Assembly: GCF_000002985.6 (NCBI RefSeq)
Contig: NC_003279.8
Span: forward strand, 7,068,001 to 7,132,000
From: Caenorhabditis elegans
Taxonomy: Eukaryota; Nematoda; Chromadorea; Rhabditida; Rhabditidae
Reading direction: 5' to 3'
Length of the DNA stretch: 64,000 bases
Shown: piece by piece, positions 37,319 through 49,807 of the stretch
How the letters are laid out: each line of letters starts with the position of its first letter
How positions within the stretch are numbered: position 1 is the stretch's first letter
Notes under the pieces: generated by a model
What the model saw: the letters and a program-made list of their open reading frames with translations, nothing else
The model's database searches: none
Told to the model about the DNA's origin: nothing
Made by a program: the position numbers and the translations under genes

Positions 37319-38725
37319 ATGACTGGAACTACTACGATATTGTATGGTTGTACCGTTTTCTCTTCTGTTGCTATTTTAGCAGCACTTCTCTTCACCACGT
37401 TCATGTACAATGATTTGTATGATTTCCATAGTGAAGTTGAAGAAGAATTATATGGATTCAAGGTAATTTAAAAGATATGTAGAAACGCCCAAAATAGTTT
37501 AATTTCAGGATATCTACAATGATGCGTGGTTCTTAATGACCAAAACTGCTTCCACCAAGTTCTCGTCTACAGAATCATCTTCTGAAATGGATCGTATTTT
37601 CAAGAGAAACTCTGACTCATGCAACTGTGGTGCTAAAGCTTCAAATTGTCCACGTGGACCTCCAGGACCACCAGGAGAGCCTGGAGAGAATGGAACTGAT
37701 GGACAAGCCGGGCAGGATGGACAAGATGGTAATACTCCATCGGAAGAGTATGGAAATTCTCAGGATGGATCAACATCTACGTGTCCAGCAGGTCCCCCAG
37801 GTGAACAGGGACCTGATGGTGCACCAGGTGAAGCTGGAAGAGATGGACAACCAGGTAGTGACGGACAATCTGGAAATGAAGGACCAACTGGACCACGTGG
37901 ATCACCAGGAAACAAAGGAAGAGATGGGAATCCTGGAAGAGACGGAAGTCCTGGAAGACCAGGAAGGGATGGAACTCGTGGTGTTGGACAGCCAGGTTCT
38001 CCAGGGCAACCAGGATCCCGAGGACCAGAAGGGCCAAGAGGCCAACCAGGAAATATGGGAAGACCCGGAGAATATGGAGACGCTGGACCAGCTGGACAAC
38101 CTGGAAATGATGGGGAACAGGGACCGGATGGAGTGGTCGGAATGTGAGTTAAAATAAAAATGAGAAACACATTCAATTGATGAGCACATTTGTGCTCTCA
38201 CGATCAAATGCTACCGCCCCGTCACGTCGATAATGTTTTGCAAACTCTTGCAAGGGCGGTCTAGGTTTTCATTTGCGAAATTTGTATAATTAAATGAGAC
38301 AATTTTACAAAAAGTGTTGATTGAACTTTCGGTTATTTTACCGAATATGAAAATTGCCATTTTGAATAAATTCCGGTGATTTCTATATTTTTTGAAGAAA
38401 ATGTTCTTTTTTCTCATTAAAATAATATATTTCTGATATAGTTTTATATTTTTATATATACTATCGTCAAATCGAAAAATTAAAATTTTTACACTCATAC
38501 TTCCATAATGGAAATTTTGAAATGAAAATATTTAAAAGTTTTTCAATTTCTTTATTATTTTTTAGAAAATCTCAACTAAAACTTATTTCTTTCAGCCCTG
38601 GTGAGCCAGGTCTTCCTGGATCAGATGCTTCGTATTGTCAATGTCCAGATCGTACCCCAACTGTGGAAAAAACGTCCGCAGGTGGTTATAAAGTACGCCG
38701 CCGTCTTGTCAAACATGCTAACTGA
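37319..38725 (+). CDS. col-60: cuticle collagen
   Basis: Structural protein of the exoskeleton. Exons 37319-37462, 37509-38143 and 38596-38725 give 302 residues. An N-terminal membrane segment (VAILAALLFTTFMY) is followed by a non-collagenous region with a furin-type site (RIFKR). Cys-bounded Gly-X-Y blocks come next: one starting CPRGPPGPPGEPGENG, a non-helical break (SEEYGNSQDGSTSTCPAG), a long block to about residue 270, and a C-terminal CQCP cluster before a short basic tail. This is the standard nematode cuticle collagen plan. The start is 1 base after TTTCAG. AATAAA lies at about 38903. The gene number is from remembered order, so the symbol is moderate. Intron 2 is 452 bp, long for this gene class. 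Confidence 0.85.
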
Positions 38726-41700
38726 TGAGCCAACTAGCTGTTTCTTTTTTGTTTCGAATGAATTTTCTTTTTTCCTCTTTCTCTCTTCTTGTGTCCCTTG
38801 TTGCATGTGTTGATTGGGTCCAGATGTGTCTGCAATGTGCGTGTAATTTTTTTAGAATTTTTAAAATATAAACTATTAAGAAAAGAACCCTTATTAAATG
38901 GTAATAAACAATTGAAATGTTTCTCATTCAGCCAATTTTAAAGTTTAAGAAAATTCTGTCACTTTTTCAAAACACTTTTTTCAAGTACCTCTCTCATGTT
39001 GAAAAATTATTTGCTCCGGAAAGTGGAATAGTAGTTTGTAAAATAGTTTTAAAGCATTCGTTTCCGAATCAAAACATCAAAGGTTTTTTGCGCATCGAAT
39101 GCGATTTTTCAAGTCGGATGGTTTTTCATAGAAGAAATTTCTGAAAAGTGTTCACGGAGAAAAAATTGGCTGAAAAATAAACGTTTTTTCTTAAAGGACT
39201 TGGTAAAAATCTAAGTATAATTATCAAAACTCAATTACTAACAGGGGTGTGCGGCAAATCTCAAAATTTGCCGAGCTCAGCAAATTCGGCAAATTTGGGT
39301 TGGTAAGAGGGCAGAAAAATATTCTGAAAAATTGGTAGAAATAAGTTGTTACTTTAACTAAATCTCATTATTTTTGATTGAATTTTTTTAGATATATTTC
39401 AGACAGAAAATCTAAGTAGCTTCCGCGACTTCTTTAATTCTTTAAACTTTACTTACCTACAGTGTCCCCATAAAACACCAAAAAATCAGATAGTATTTTC
39501 TCTCGTACCCATCATTTTTTCTTTTCTCCATCTTTACATTTTGCTTCTTATTTTCACTTTTCACTATCTTTTTCCTCTTTTGTTCTCCCCTTCTGTAAAT
39601 GAAACTGAAAATAAAAAATAAATACTTGCCGTTGGATCATGAGAAAAGACTGGAAGTGTCTAATTGTTTTCTCATTAAAAGTATAAATCGAGTGTATTTA
39701 TTGGAAGAAATGACAATGTTAAATGTTCCTGTTCTTACAGTTATTTCTACCCTATCCTTTCTCTTTTTTCTCCTCACTTTTTTCCGTTTTTGACACCATC
39801 TTTCTGTTTCCCGTTTCTGTCAATTCATAATTCAATTTCAAATTGTTTGAAAAATGGTTCTAATATAATTTATTTTACAAATTCAATCGAAATAATTGAG
39901 GTTTTACAACACATTAGGGAAATGAGTTTTTGGGAAACTGGGCGGTTTTTGAAACGTTTTTGTTCGGCTTTTTTAACATCTTAATCTGTTGCTATTCAAT
40001 TTTCTTTAATTTTATAACGGGAATAATATTGTTTATGACAATACAATTTCGTTTTTCAGTTTTCAGGGTTGTCACATGGAAGAAATGATTGATTATTTTT
40101 GAAATTGTTACGGAATTTTTATAAAATATGTGGTGCATATTAAATGATCAACTGCCCTAAAACGTCCACAATCCATAAAAAATGAATCAGGAATAAAACA
40201 TTTCGTACATATATGTCTTGGGTGCACCTTGTAACTGTGTTTTTGTTTAATGTCTCGTAGCTTGTTGAACGAGAAACTACCTATTTTTGGGGAAATTGTT
40301 AAAGGCAAGGTGTTAAATTGATCTAATTTTAGAGGTCAACTTTTCAAAAATTCTTGGAATTTTATAAATTTATAATAAGAAAGTGCTATCGTTTTGGTTT
40401 CACCTATCACAAATTGGAAGTAAACCAACAACCTATTTTTCTTCGAGTTTTATATTTTAATTGTTAGCATGAAAAGTTTTTAGAGATCCCAGTTTCCCTT
40501 AAAAGTCAAAAATTTCAAAAAAAAAACTAAAAAAAAATTTGCAGAAGCTTCCAAAAAATAAAATTATGACATCATGAAAGTGTTTAAACAACCATAAAAT
40601 GAATCAGATCTTAGGGGTTTACGTTCTTCTGACTTTTTTGTAAAATCTTTACTCATCATATGAAATGAACATTTCTGAAATCGATTCAGTTCTCTGTGCT
40701 ACTTTAAAAAATACTTTATGCACACCAACACATTTTGTTTCAATGTGTTCTTGCTACCAGTACATGTTTTACCATAAATGTTTCTACTGATTGTGAATTC
40801 ATTTGAAAATATGCATCGAAAGCAATATCTATTATTGTTTTTTGGTTAAAAAACCATTGAAAATTGTATATTCTCTGCACCATATTGCTCCACATTGAAC
40901 AGTCATATTTATGTTAATCTTGAAAATACCAATTAATTTCAAAACTATTTTAATTTAAAAACATTCAAGAATCTACGCAGAAGACGTAATCTCAAGTTGT
41001 GGAGATTCTTTACTATTTTTTCAAATTAAAATTAAAATTCTTTGAATTGTTTTTGTTATTCATAACTTCCCGTTGATATGATACAATATTGGCATTAGTA
41101 TAGAAAATTTGAGCCACTCCACTATATTTTCGTTGTCTGTGTTCACACAATGACTGCAAAAACAACAACGAAAATTCAAATTGCGTATTTTTTCATTCGA
41201 ATGTTTTGTTTGATTTGATGGATTGACGAAAAGTTTTTGTGAAATTTTAACTGAAAATTTCAGGTTCTGTGTTCTACATAGTTTCGGTTTTCTCCTATTA
41301 TATTTTTTACAACAAACAAATTTAAATTTTTAGTCAGTATCAGTTTTCAGTTTACTCTCATTTCACTAAATGATGTTCTACAACAGAAAGTTCTGAAAAA
41401 TAATTCAGGAAATTGAAGCTGACTTTTGATTTAATATGCTCAATATTTTTTACTTTCTTGCATCTTCCAAGTTTCAGTTAAATAACCAGGCCTTATTTTT
41501 TAGTTAGTAAATTTTATGACGGTCTAATGTTTCCCAAATCATAAATATACACTTCCCAAACGAAAAATATTCGTAAAGTTGAAACTCTGTCACATAATCT
41601 TTTTTCCTTCATCTTACCTTGCTCATCATGTTGTACAAATTTGTGTGTGTGACCAAAAGATAAACCATAATGTTTTGGAGACAGCTGTCAAAGTATTGAG

Positions 41701-42239
41701 TATCACTTGTGAAAAGCCCTCCGGGATTGACGAAGAGTGGGTGAGAATTGAATGATTGATTGACTTTTTGTGATGTACTTCCACAAAAAGGTGTCATTCA
41801 TGTCATTTTTTTGCTAGAAAACTAATTCAAAAAGGTTAGAGAAATATAATTTTTGTTTTGAGCTGACGTTTTGTGATATTCCTCTTGAAAATGTTTCCTG
41901 AATTTCTCTCATGTCTAACCCTTGTGGAATTTTGTCAATACATATTTAAAATAGGTTTAAAAAGGCTAAATATCTGAAACAAAACATTTTTAATGGATCC
42001 ACAAAATAATTGAATGTCTTTTGGAACATAATCTTTTTTTCATCCCAGTTTTCCAATAATTCTAATAAACAATTGAAGAACTCCGCGACAATTGTTTATA
42101 TTTATTCTGCTTTCGTAAAGACCAGACTTCTCGGTTTTCGACTTACCATTTTCTAGAATTCTGAAGCATTTTCGATTAAAAAATTCTAAACTGTGTTAAA
42201 ACGTATCAAGTTTTTAAATAATTATTTTTAAAATTTCAG
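38726..42239. other. 3.5 kb AT-rich intergenic region
   Basis: No coding exon or RNA gene was recognised on either strand. Contents are the collagen 3' UTR, the dispersed repeat at 39246-39300, pyrimidine-rich DNA (39500-39600), and presumably the gly-18 promoter at the right end. Confidence 0.5.
39246..39300. repeat. dispersed repeat 'gtgtgcggcaaat...'
   Basis: GGTGTGCGGCAAATCTC is followed by repeated TTTGCCG / CGGCAAA words in both directions. This pattern is familiar from many sites in the C. elegans genome (recognition from memory). Confidence 0.5.
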
Positions 42240-44287
42240 ATGGTACGATTAAAAGGCACAATTCCTAGTCTTGTTACATATGCTGCACTTGTTATTTTTC
42301 TTTACTTATTCATTGTTAAACCATTAGTTCCAAGAATATTGGAAAGCCTAAATTCATCTCGAAACCCGCAGGAAACGAGCATTTTGTCAAAGATCGAGAA
42401 TGACTTGCTTGATGATCTGGATATTAATTGCTTGGTATTTTAGGAAATTTATTAATTATGAAACAGTTTAAATATAATTACAGAATATTTTTAATGGTTC
42501 CAAGAATAGAAATCAATTACGCATAGTTAATTCAAGAAGTATAGAAGATAAATTGCTGTACTCAACCGATAGGTTTATAAAAACACTGGGCTGACAAGCG
42601 AAAGTTCAAGTTTTCAGATGCCAAACGCTGAAATCTCTATTCCGATTCAATAAAGTACCGCTATCACCAGAAGAAGAAAGTTTTCCATTGTCATATGGAC
42701 TTCTCGTATACAAGGAATTATCACAGGTAACAATTCAAAGAGTGACATTATTTCTTCCAACTTAAGAAATGAGCACCACAAATAACTTTTTTCTAAGTTT
42801 TGGTAGCCCCGTAGCACCCGTTGTTGTGAGTGGAAGCATATTATAAAATGTTTCAGGTTCTATTCATGCTCTCATCAATTTATCATCCTCAAAACGAATA
42901 CTGTATTGCAGTTGGCGAAAATTCAGCTCCAATTTTTCAAAATTTGCTCAAAGAGCTCTCAAATTGCTTTTCAAATATTCATTTTATGGTAAGCTTTTCA
43001 AGAATATTTCTAAATTCAAATATTCTCATTTCAAAATTTTCAGAAACGACCGCCGATTGATTGGGGAAGCCACGAAATAATAAATTCAGCATATGATTGT
43101 CTGGAATTTCTGAGTCACTTGAAATCCGATTGGAGATATTTTCAATATTTATCAGGAGTTGATATTCCATTAAAGACAAATCTTGAAATGGTTCAAATAT
43201 TGAAACATCTGAATGGAACTGCAAATGTCGAAATCAAACCATATCAATATCAACGCCTTCGAGGTAAAAATGTGAGTTTTTGAAATTAGTTTTATATTCT
43301 CAGTGATCATTGCTCAAATTATAATGACTATTTGCAATTAGGTTTTTTCCAGAAAAAGTTTTCTTTTTGATTTGGTAATGTGCCAGAACTGTGACTGAGA
43401 ATTGTTGAAAACCCCAGAGTTTTTTTTTAAATTTAAATTGGCGCTACTCCACAAGCTAAACAAAATTTATGTAAAATCAATAATCCGATGAAACATCATT
43501 AAAATTATTTTCAGGAGACTCAGTCTCCACTGCCGCTTTTTAAGTCATCACTGTCATCACTAATACCAAGAGAAGCTGCCAATCACTTAGTGAGTTACTG
43601 AATCAATTTTAAATAATAAAAATATCATAAAATCATAATTTCAGTCATCATCAAGCATTCCTCAACAACTATTGGAATTTCTTCGAAATACTGGAATTGC
43701 TGATGAAGGATTTTGGGGAACTCTTTTTGGAAACAAGAACTTGTTTGATATTCCTGGATCTTTGAATTTCAAAGAATGGATATCATACAAAAATAATGTA
43801 GAAACGAACTTAACATATCCCACTGATGGATGGAGATATTATATATCCAGAGATCAAATATGGTCAAAGCCCAATTGTCATAATTACATGAAAGCTGGGT
43901 CATGTGTTTTTGGAATTGGAGATGTCCCAAGATTATTGAAGTCAAAAGCGTTGGTTGCTCATAAATTTTACCTAAAATCAGAGCCAGAAGCATATTTTTG
44001 TTTATTAAAGGTTTGTGCAATTTTTTTTGGTTTGAATATATACGAGAGTTTTAGAATTTCTATGGGTGATTGTCTGTCATAGAATTTGTGAGATATGATG
44101 AAAAGCGAATTTCCAAACGTCAATCAGTTTCTGAATTTATATATATATTGTTTTTTAGGAACACCGTCGCCGAACGTGTAATCCCGATTTAACATTTGAT
44201 GCATCAAAATACTCAGAGTTACCGCAAGTTGAACTATCACGAGGTCTTGCCATGCCACAACTGACACATAAAAATTGGATTTTATGA
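42240..44287 (+). CDS. gly-18: GT14 (core-2/I-branching type) glycosyltransferase
   Basis: Eight exons (42240-42434, 42484-42572, 42618-42726, 42857-42988, 43044-43271, 43515-43589, 43645-44010, 44159-44287) give 440 residues. The protein is a type II Golgi enzyme: short basic N-terminus, one signal anchor (LVTYAALVIFLYLFIV), a stem, and a lumenal catalytic domain. Family marks include QNEYCIAVG, the DWGSHEIINSAYDCLEFL stretch, LSGVDIPLKTNLEMV, and FGIGDVPRL near the end, with conserved Cys. The vertebrate relatives are beta-1,6-N-acetylglucosaminyltransferases; the exact acceptor here is unknown. The acceptor AG is directly next to the ATG, so a trans-spliced mRNA would carry almost no gene-encoded 5' UTR. 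AATAAA lies near 44419. The tandem neighbour has the same exon layout. Confidence 0.88.
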
Positions 44288-45016
44288 TTTTTTTCAGTAC
44301 ATTTTTTCATTTCGGGTTCATTTTTTGGGTCAACGTTTCCAAATTGTTTTGTTTTGAAATTTCTCAGGGTTCTCATTTGTTTTAGTTAATAATTTCATGT
44401 TTTTATTTATGAATCGAAATAAAATTAAAACATGTTTTAAAATATTTTCTGGTGGATAAAAAAGTATTTGGGTAAACTGGAAATTATTTTGTATGTTGTT
44501 TGAGATTTAAAAAAAATCTGAGACAATCGAAGAAAATTTGAAACATTTATATTTTGATTAAAGTAATAACTTCAATCTTCAAAAAAGGGCATTAAAAACA
44601 GTTTTTCCTAGGTTTTTGAGTGCAAACATACGCTTATCAAAAAAAAAAAATCAAAGGAATATGCCAACTGCAAATATACTTATCGTATCTTTTAGAATCG
44701 AAGGTTGGAGAGAAATATACAATTTATTATATACCAGGGGATTATATTCAAATTAACCTTTTATCATAATTTTTAATATTTCTCAATTCGGTTATAAATT
44801 TGAATTTTAAAACTGTTTTCAAATGCATAATTTTCAATTGATACGATGAATGTGTTATCAGTATAAACAATCCGAGTCATTCACCCTCTTTTCCTTTTTC
44901 TCTATGAAATTAAAGACATTTTATTAATATTTTCTTCATTGAGAACTCTCAATTCTGTTAAAACAGTTTTCCGGTATTGAATACTAAATTCCAAAGAATT
45001 AAATTTAAATTTCCAG
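44288..45016. other. intergenic between gly-18 and gly-19
   Basis: This 729 bp AT-rich gap holds the gly-18 polyadenylation signal (near 44419) and presumably the gly-19 promoter. The distance is larger than in typical SL2 operons. No further gene is seen. Confidence 0.5.
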
Positions 45017-46850
45017 ATGGTTCGATTCAAATTCAAAACCTCGTTAATTATTGCTATATTTTTTTTGTTCATATATTTTTCTGTGGAATCATTGTTTCCA
45101 AGAAAACAAGAAGACAAAAATGTGTCAAAACAATTTTTGAAGTCGATTTGTACAACTGCTTCAGATTCATATTTGTTGGATAATATGGAGATTAATTGTT
45201 CGGTATGTAAAAAACAAATTTGAAATTCTTTGATTGCTGACATTTTCAGAACATTCTCAAAGGATATAAAACTAACGAAAAATTGGATATCATGCATTTG
45301 GATATAATTGAAGAACAACTTTTTTCTTGTACTAATAAGTTAGTTAACAAACTATAAAGTTTAACAACAATTCAATTTCAACAAAAAAAACTTAAATTTC
45401 AGATGTCAAACGCTGAAAACTTTATTTCGATTCAATACAAATCCAATGTCAGCAGAAGAAAAACATTTTCCACTATCCTATGGAATGCTTGTGTACAAGG
45501 ATTTGCCACAGGTAACTCCTGCTAGAATGTTTATTAAACTTCATTTTTTAGAAATTAATTTGCAGGTTCTTTTTCTTCTCTCATCAATCTATCATCCTCA
45601 AAACGAGTACTGTATTGCGGTTGGTGAAAATTCTGCTCCCATATTTCAAAACTTACTCAGAGAAGTCTCAACTTGTTTTTCAAATGTACATTTTATGGTA
45701 AATTCCATCTAAGATGTAAGTTTTGAAAATATTAAATTGCAAAATTTTCAGAAACGTCCACCAATAAGTTGGGGAAGTCATGAAATAATTGATTCGGTGT
45801 ACGATTGTCTGGAATTTCTGAGTCACTTGGAAACTGATTGGAGATATTTTCAATACTTATCAGGAGTTGATATTCCATTAAAGACAAATCTCGAAATGGT
45901 TCAAATATTGAAACATCTAAATGGAACATCAAATGTCGAAATTACAAATTATCAACAAGCACGACTCACCGGAAAGAATGTGAGTTAAAAAATAAATTAT
46001 ACGACAGAAGTTATGGCCTGAGCGGAAAACGAAACGACAAAACGTTATGTACTATTTCATTTGAATATTTTTGCTTTAGCAAAAAAACTTTCCTAAAAGG
46101 TAGAAACAAACAATTTTAAGGAAAATGAATCTCCACTTCCACTTTTCAAATCCTCACTATCTGCAATCATTCCAAGAAAAGCTGCCAATCAGCTGGTAAG
46201 TTAAATAATTTTTTAAATATTCGTTCCCAAAAACTTTCTTAAAAATAAGAATTATGATTACGATACGCAAGAACTGAATGTATAACATCTAATTTTCAGG
46301 CATCCTCCAATACAGCTCGAAAGCTTTTAGAATTTCTTTGGAATACTGAAATTGCAGACGAAGGATTTTGGGGTACTTTATTTGGAAATAAGGACCAATT
46401 TAATATTTCTGGATCAATAAACTCAAAAGATTGGATGGAATATAGAGATAATCAAAATAATATTTTTAATCCAACAGATGGATGGAGTTATTACATATCA
46501 AGAGATCAAATTTGGGATCCAGAACTTTGTAAAAATTACATGAAGGATGATTCATGTGTTTTTGGAATTGGAGATGTCCCAAGATTACGGACGTCAAAGG
46601 CATTGGTTGCTCATAAATTTTACCTGAAATCAGAGCCGGAAGCCTATTTCTGCTTATTGAAGGTGTGTTCAAAATTTTTTGAGTACGACTGAACATCTAA
46701 TTAGAAGTTCAACATTTTCAGGAACATCATCGTCGAACAATAAATCCCGATTTAACATTCGATGCATCAAAATACTCAGAACTACCTCAAGTTGAACTAT
46801 CACGAGGTCTTGCCATGTCACAACTGACACATCAAAATTGGATTCTATGA
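45017..46850 (+). CDS. gly-19: GT14 (core-2/I-branching type) glycosyltransferase
   Basis: Eight exons (45017-45202, 45250-45338, 45403-45511, 45566-45697, 45752-45979, 46121-46195, 46300-46662, 46722-46850) give 436 residues. Five exons have exactly the same length as their gly-18 counterparts plus two more (89, 109, 132, 228, 75 and 129 bases), so the pair arose by tandem duplication. The signal anchor is LIIAIFFLFIYF. Long stretches are identical to gly-18 (YLSGVDIPLKTNLEMVQIL, VFGIGDVPRL, KALVAHKFYLKSEPEAYFC), while the stem differs. As in gly-18, CCAG directly abuts the ATG. AATAAA follows at about 46964, then a 9 bp stem hairpin. The order of the two symbols follows remembered gene numbering. 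Confidence 0.87.
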
Positions 46851-48328
46851 TCTTCTTCTTCACTATCACTAGGCTTCGGGTTCAATTTTGCTGGTCTTTC
46901 TCTATTAAATCTGTTTATTTTCTTCCGTTTTCTTCTACACGGTTTGGGTTTTCAATGATTTCGAATAAAAAGGATACCCTGTGATCGGAAATGCGGAAGT
47001 TCTTTCCGATCTGGACGCTCTGTGTTTTTATGTTCAAAGACTAATTTTGTAAAAAAAAGATAAACTTGAATCACCACCTCAACAGGCAAATCCGAATAGC
47101 TAGAACGAAAAATTCAAACTTTCAAATATATTAATTGTAGACTTTTGAAAAATATCTTGTAAAATCTGATCGGGTCTGTTCGTACGTTCCTTTCAAGCAA
47201 ATTTTAAAAGAATTGCCGAGCTTCTACCATTAACTCAAATTTTAAACATCAAATTTAGATAAATTTCCAGACGTGCTCCCTCTTAAATTTAAAGGTATTT
47301 TAGTATTTCCTTCATTTTTGGTTAAAAATAATAGTTGTTCAAAATGTCTTCGAATATATGTGTTTCAAACTAATGCACTACATGAAATAATCAACGACCA
47401 CAAATTTGGCCTTCATTTATCTTTCACATAGTAGTTTTTGAAACATCAGCGCTGGTTTCTAAAGTATTTTTCTGAACATTTCTAAAGTTCCAAACAACTT
47501 CAGAACATTCAAACATCTCATGTTTGAAAAGAAAAACTTCTTGGAGATCAAGAATTTGTTTTTTCCTAATTTTTCACAATCTTTGAACTATGTTAAATGA
47601 AGAAACAGTTTGACTTCTTTATTTTATGCCATGACTCGTCGGTGAGTGCGACTAAATTGTTTGTTCGTTTTTCCGGCCCTTTTTTGGGAAAAAAAACGTA
47701 AAAAGTTTGACCGTGTAGGAGAGTTGAACTCATTAACCTCAAAACCTAAAAGTTCAACCTTAAAAACAAGTAGAAATAATTATTTGCAACAATTTAGTTG
47801 AACATATTTTGATAGTGCTTCTAGTTTTTGCCTTATACCAATTTGAAAGCTATTTGGGATTTTTTTCCCAATACTATATCTGTTTTTATAATTGCTTTGA
47901 TATCATAAAAAACCATTCCTTCAGTTTAATTCCAGTAAGCCACAAAAAAAACTGAAAAATAAAACCGTCTGAGATATTTTGTTCTACTTCCTTCTTTTTC
48001 GTGTTCTGTTCCTTTTTTATCAAAAACTGGTTGATAAGCAGTTGTGTGGTTATTGAGAAGATCGATTGCATAAAAAAAGAACAGATGTACATGTTAATGA
48101 ACAAAATTTTTATTATCTTTTCGTTTTATGTTCAATTTCACATTTTAAAGCACGCAATATACAAAGAAAAGTGAGGGAGAAATATTATGCTTAAAGCTTA
48201 AAAGAAAATGATCGAATGTACAAACACGGGAAAATAGTTCAAAATTTGATAGTACATGGAAACAAAGCTACAAAAATTATGGTTTTGTAGACATCTAGTA
48301 TCTTACTCCAAATTTTTGAAAATTACAA
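46851..48328. other. intergenic, gly-19 3' side
   Basis: It contains the AATAAA near 46964, the hairpin at 46983-47011, and AT-rich DNA without recognised genes. A segment at about 47707-47760 (GTAGGAGAGTTGAACTC...) is faintly tRNA-like in reverse but forms no tRNA. Confidence 0.45.
46983..47011. other. hairpin just downstream of gly-19 polyadenylation signal
   Basis: GATCGGAAA pairs perfectly with TTTCCGATC across an 11-base loop, about 20 bases after AATAAA (near 46964). It could be a 3'-end or pausing element, or chance. Confidence 0.5.
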
Positions 48329-48655
48329 TTACATATAGGCATATATAAAAGCTTCATCAAGTTTTGTTGGCTTCTCTTCCATATCCTTGGCCTTCTTTTC
48401 AAAAGATTCAATGTCTGAAGAAATTGGAATCCAATCGAATGAACAAATTCCTTGAATATCCAAATCGTAGGATCGGGTTACTGTGAATAGGCACAGTATG
48501 GGATACGATAGGACGAGTAGGCATACTGCGATGATCACAAATGCAAAGAGCACTGGTTCAGAATAAAAGAAAAGTGTTAGAAATGTTGCCATTGAGATGA
48601 TCAAAAGATATAAGGTAGCAATGAAACCGCGGATCACTGAGCCAGAGATGAGCAT
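48329..48655 (-). CDS. small two-pass membrane protein, unknown
   Basis: Intronless frame of 108 residues. Two hydrophobic segments (about residues 10-31, FIATLYLLIISMATFLTLFF; and 35-59, VLFAFVIIAVCLLVLSYPI) are followed by a hydrophilic acidic tail (SDIESFEKKAKDMEEKPTKLDEAF). A TATAAATA box lies on the minus strand at about 48736-48728, some 75 bp before the ATG, which supports a real, tissue-regulated gene. I do not recognise the family. No canonical AATAAA is obvious nearby. Confidence 0.65.
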   Translation of the reverse strand: MLISGSVIRGFIATLYLLIISMATFLTLFFYSEPVLFAFVIIAVCLLVLSYPILCLFTVTRSYDLDIQGICSFDWIPISSDIESFEKKAKDMEEKPTKLDEAFIYAYM

Positions 48656-49807
48656 GATTCTTTTAGAATTTAGTAGGAATTTCAGTCAAAATATTTCTAC
48701 CAGAATACAGAATTCAATGCGCTCTTTATATTTATACTGTGAAAAGTGGGAGGGCAACGATGGATCATGCAAAATAAGGAGACGCAGAGAACAGGTTGGA
48801 TCTGTCACTGACATGCCTCGATTCTGCCTCGACGTCTTCTTTGCTGTCCCGGGCCTTGACAGTGAGAGAGAGACATAGAGATATCAGATGGAAATGATTA
48901 GAAGGTGATGGTATCACAAAAATAGAGAGGAAAGAGAGGGAGACACGTGAACAAGTACGAGATTTCAGAATGACTTTTATTGACAAAACACTTTCATTTT
49001 CAGATAAAGTTGGAATGTTTATTGCAGTTTCAGAATCATTACTATAAATAAATGAACCTCATGCAAAAGATAATCCTGAGACTTTTATATCGTAAAACAA
49101 AAAATGCATACCTATCACGAGGCGCGCTTGAAATTTTTGAATTATTGGAGTTTATTTCTGATTATGTTTTGGTCTTCTGCGAAAGAAAACTCTAGGGTTT
49201 CCAGATTATTATAGAAAACGATAAAAATGAATGACATTTATCATTGTGCATATTTTCAAATATATTTTTCCATTTACGAAATATTTTTTGAAATACAATT
49301 AAAAAAACAGTTCTTTGAATTCTTTCATTCTGCCAATAACATGTTGATTGAATTTGGGGAGGTCATTGAATTTCAAATAAGCGAATCGAGTATGAAAAAG
49401 TGGCACTGAGGGTCTTTTCTATGAAAAATTGCGGCTGATCGACGGAATTTCAGTTTACTAGAAAAAAATTAAATACATGATCAAAACATCAAAACATATT
49501 GTGACTATTTTGTAATACTGTTATTCTCTGACATACAGAAAAATAGGAATTTATGGGCTGGTAGAAATCAGGTGCAATTCAAGAACTCAAAATCAAAAAT
49601 TGTTGATATAACACAAATGCCTGTAAGTATTCTGATGGGAATATTAGGTCTTTATTTTTTGTTCAAAAATTAACCAAAAAAATTAATACAAATTGATTTT
49701 CTAAGAAAACCACTCTCCTCATCTGCGATAATTGGTAATGACGCTTCGCTTGCTTCATGTCCGTTTGCTCACTTGGGTTTAGAATCTTCAATATTTGCTA
49801 TTAACAT
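48656..49807. other. intergenic, divergent promoters
   Basis: This 1.15 kb region lies between the small membrane protein gene (minus) and glr-3 (plus). The left end has the TATA box noted above. The rest should include glr-3 regulatory DNA. No gene is recognised. Confidence 0.45.

Noticed and set aside
37627-38176. Long open frames in other phases and antisense over the collagen exon
   Set aside because: The Gly-X-Y repeat gives long repetitive frames in every phase; only the frame with signal anchor, furin site and Cys clusters is real.
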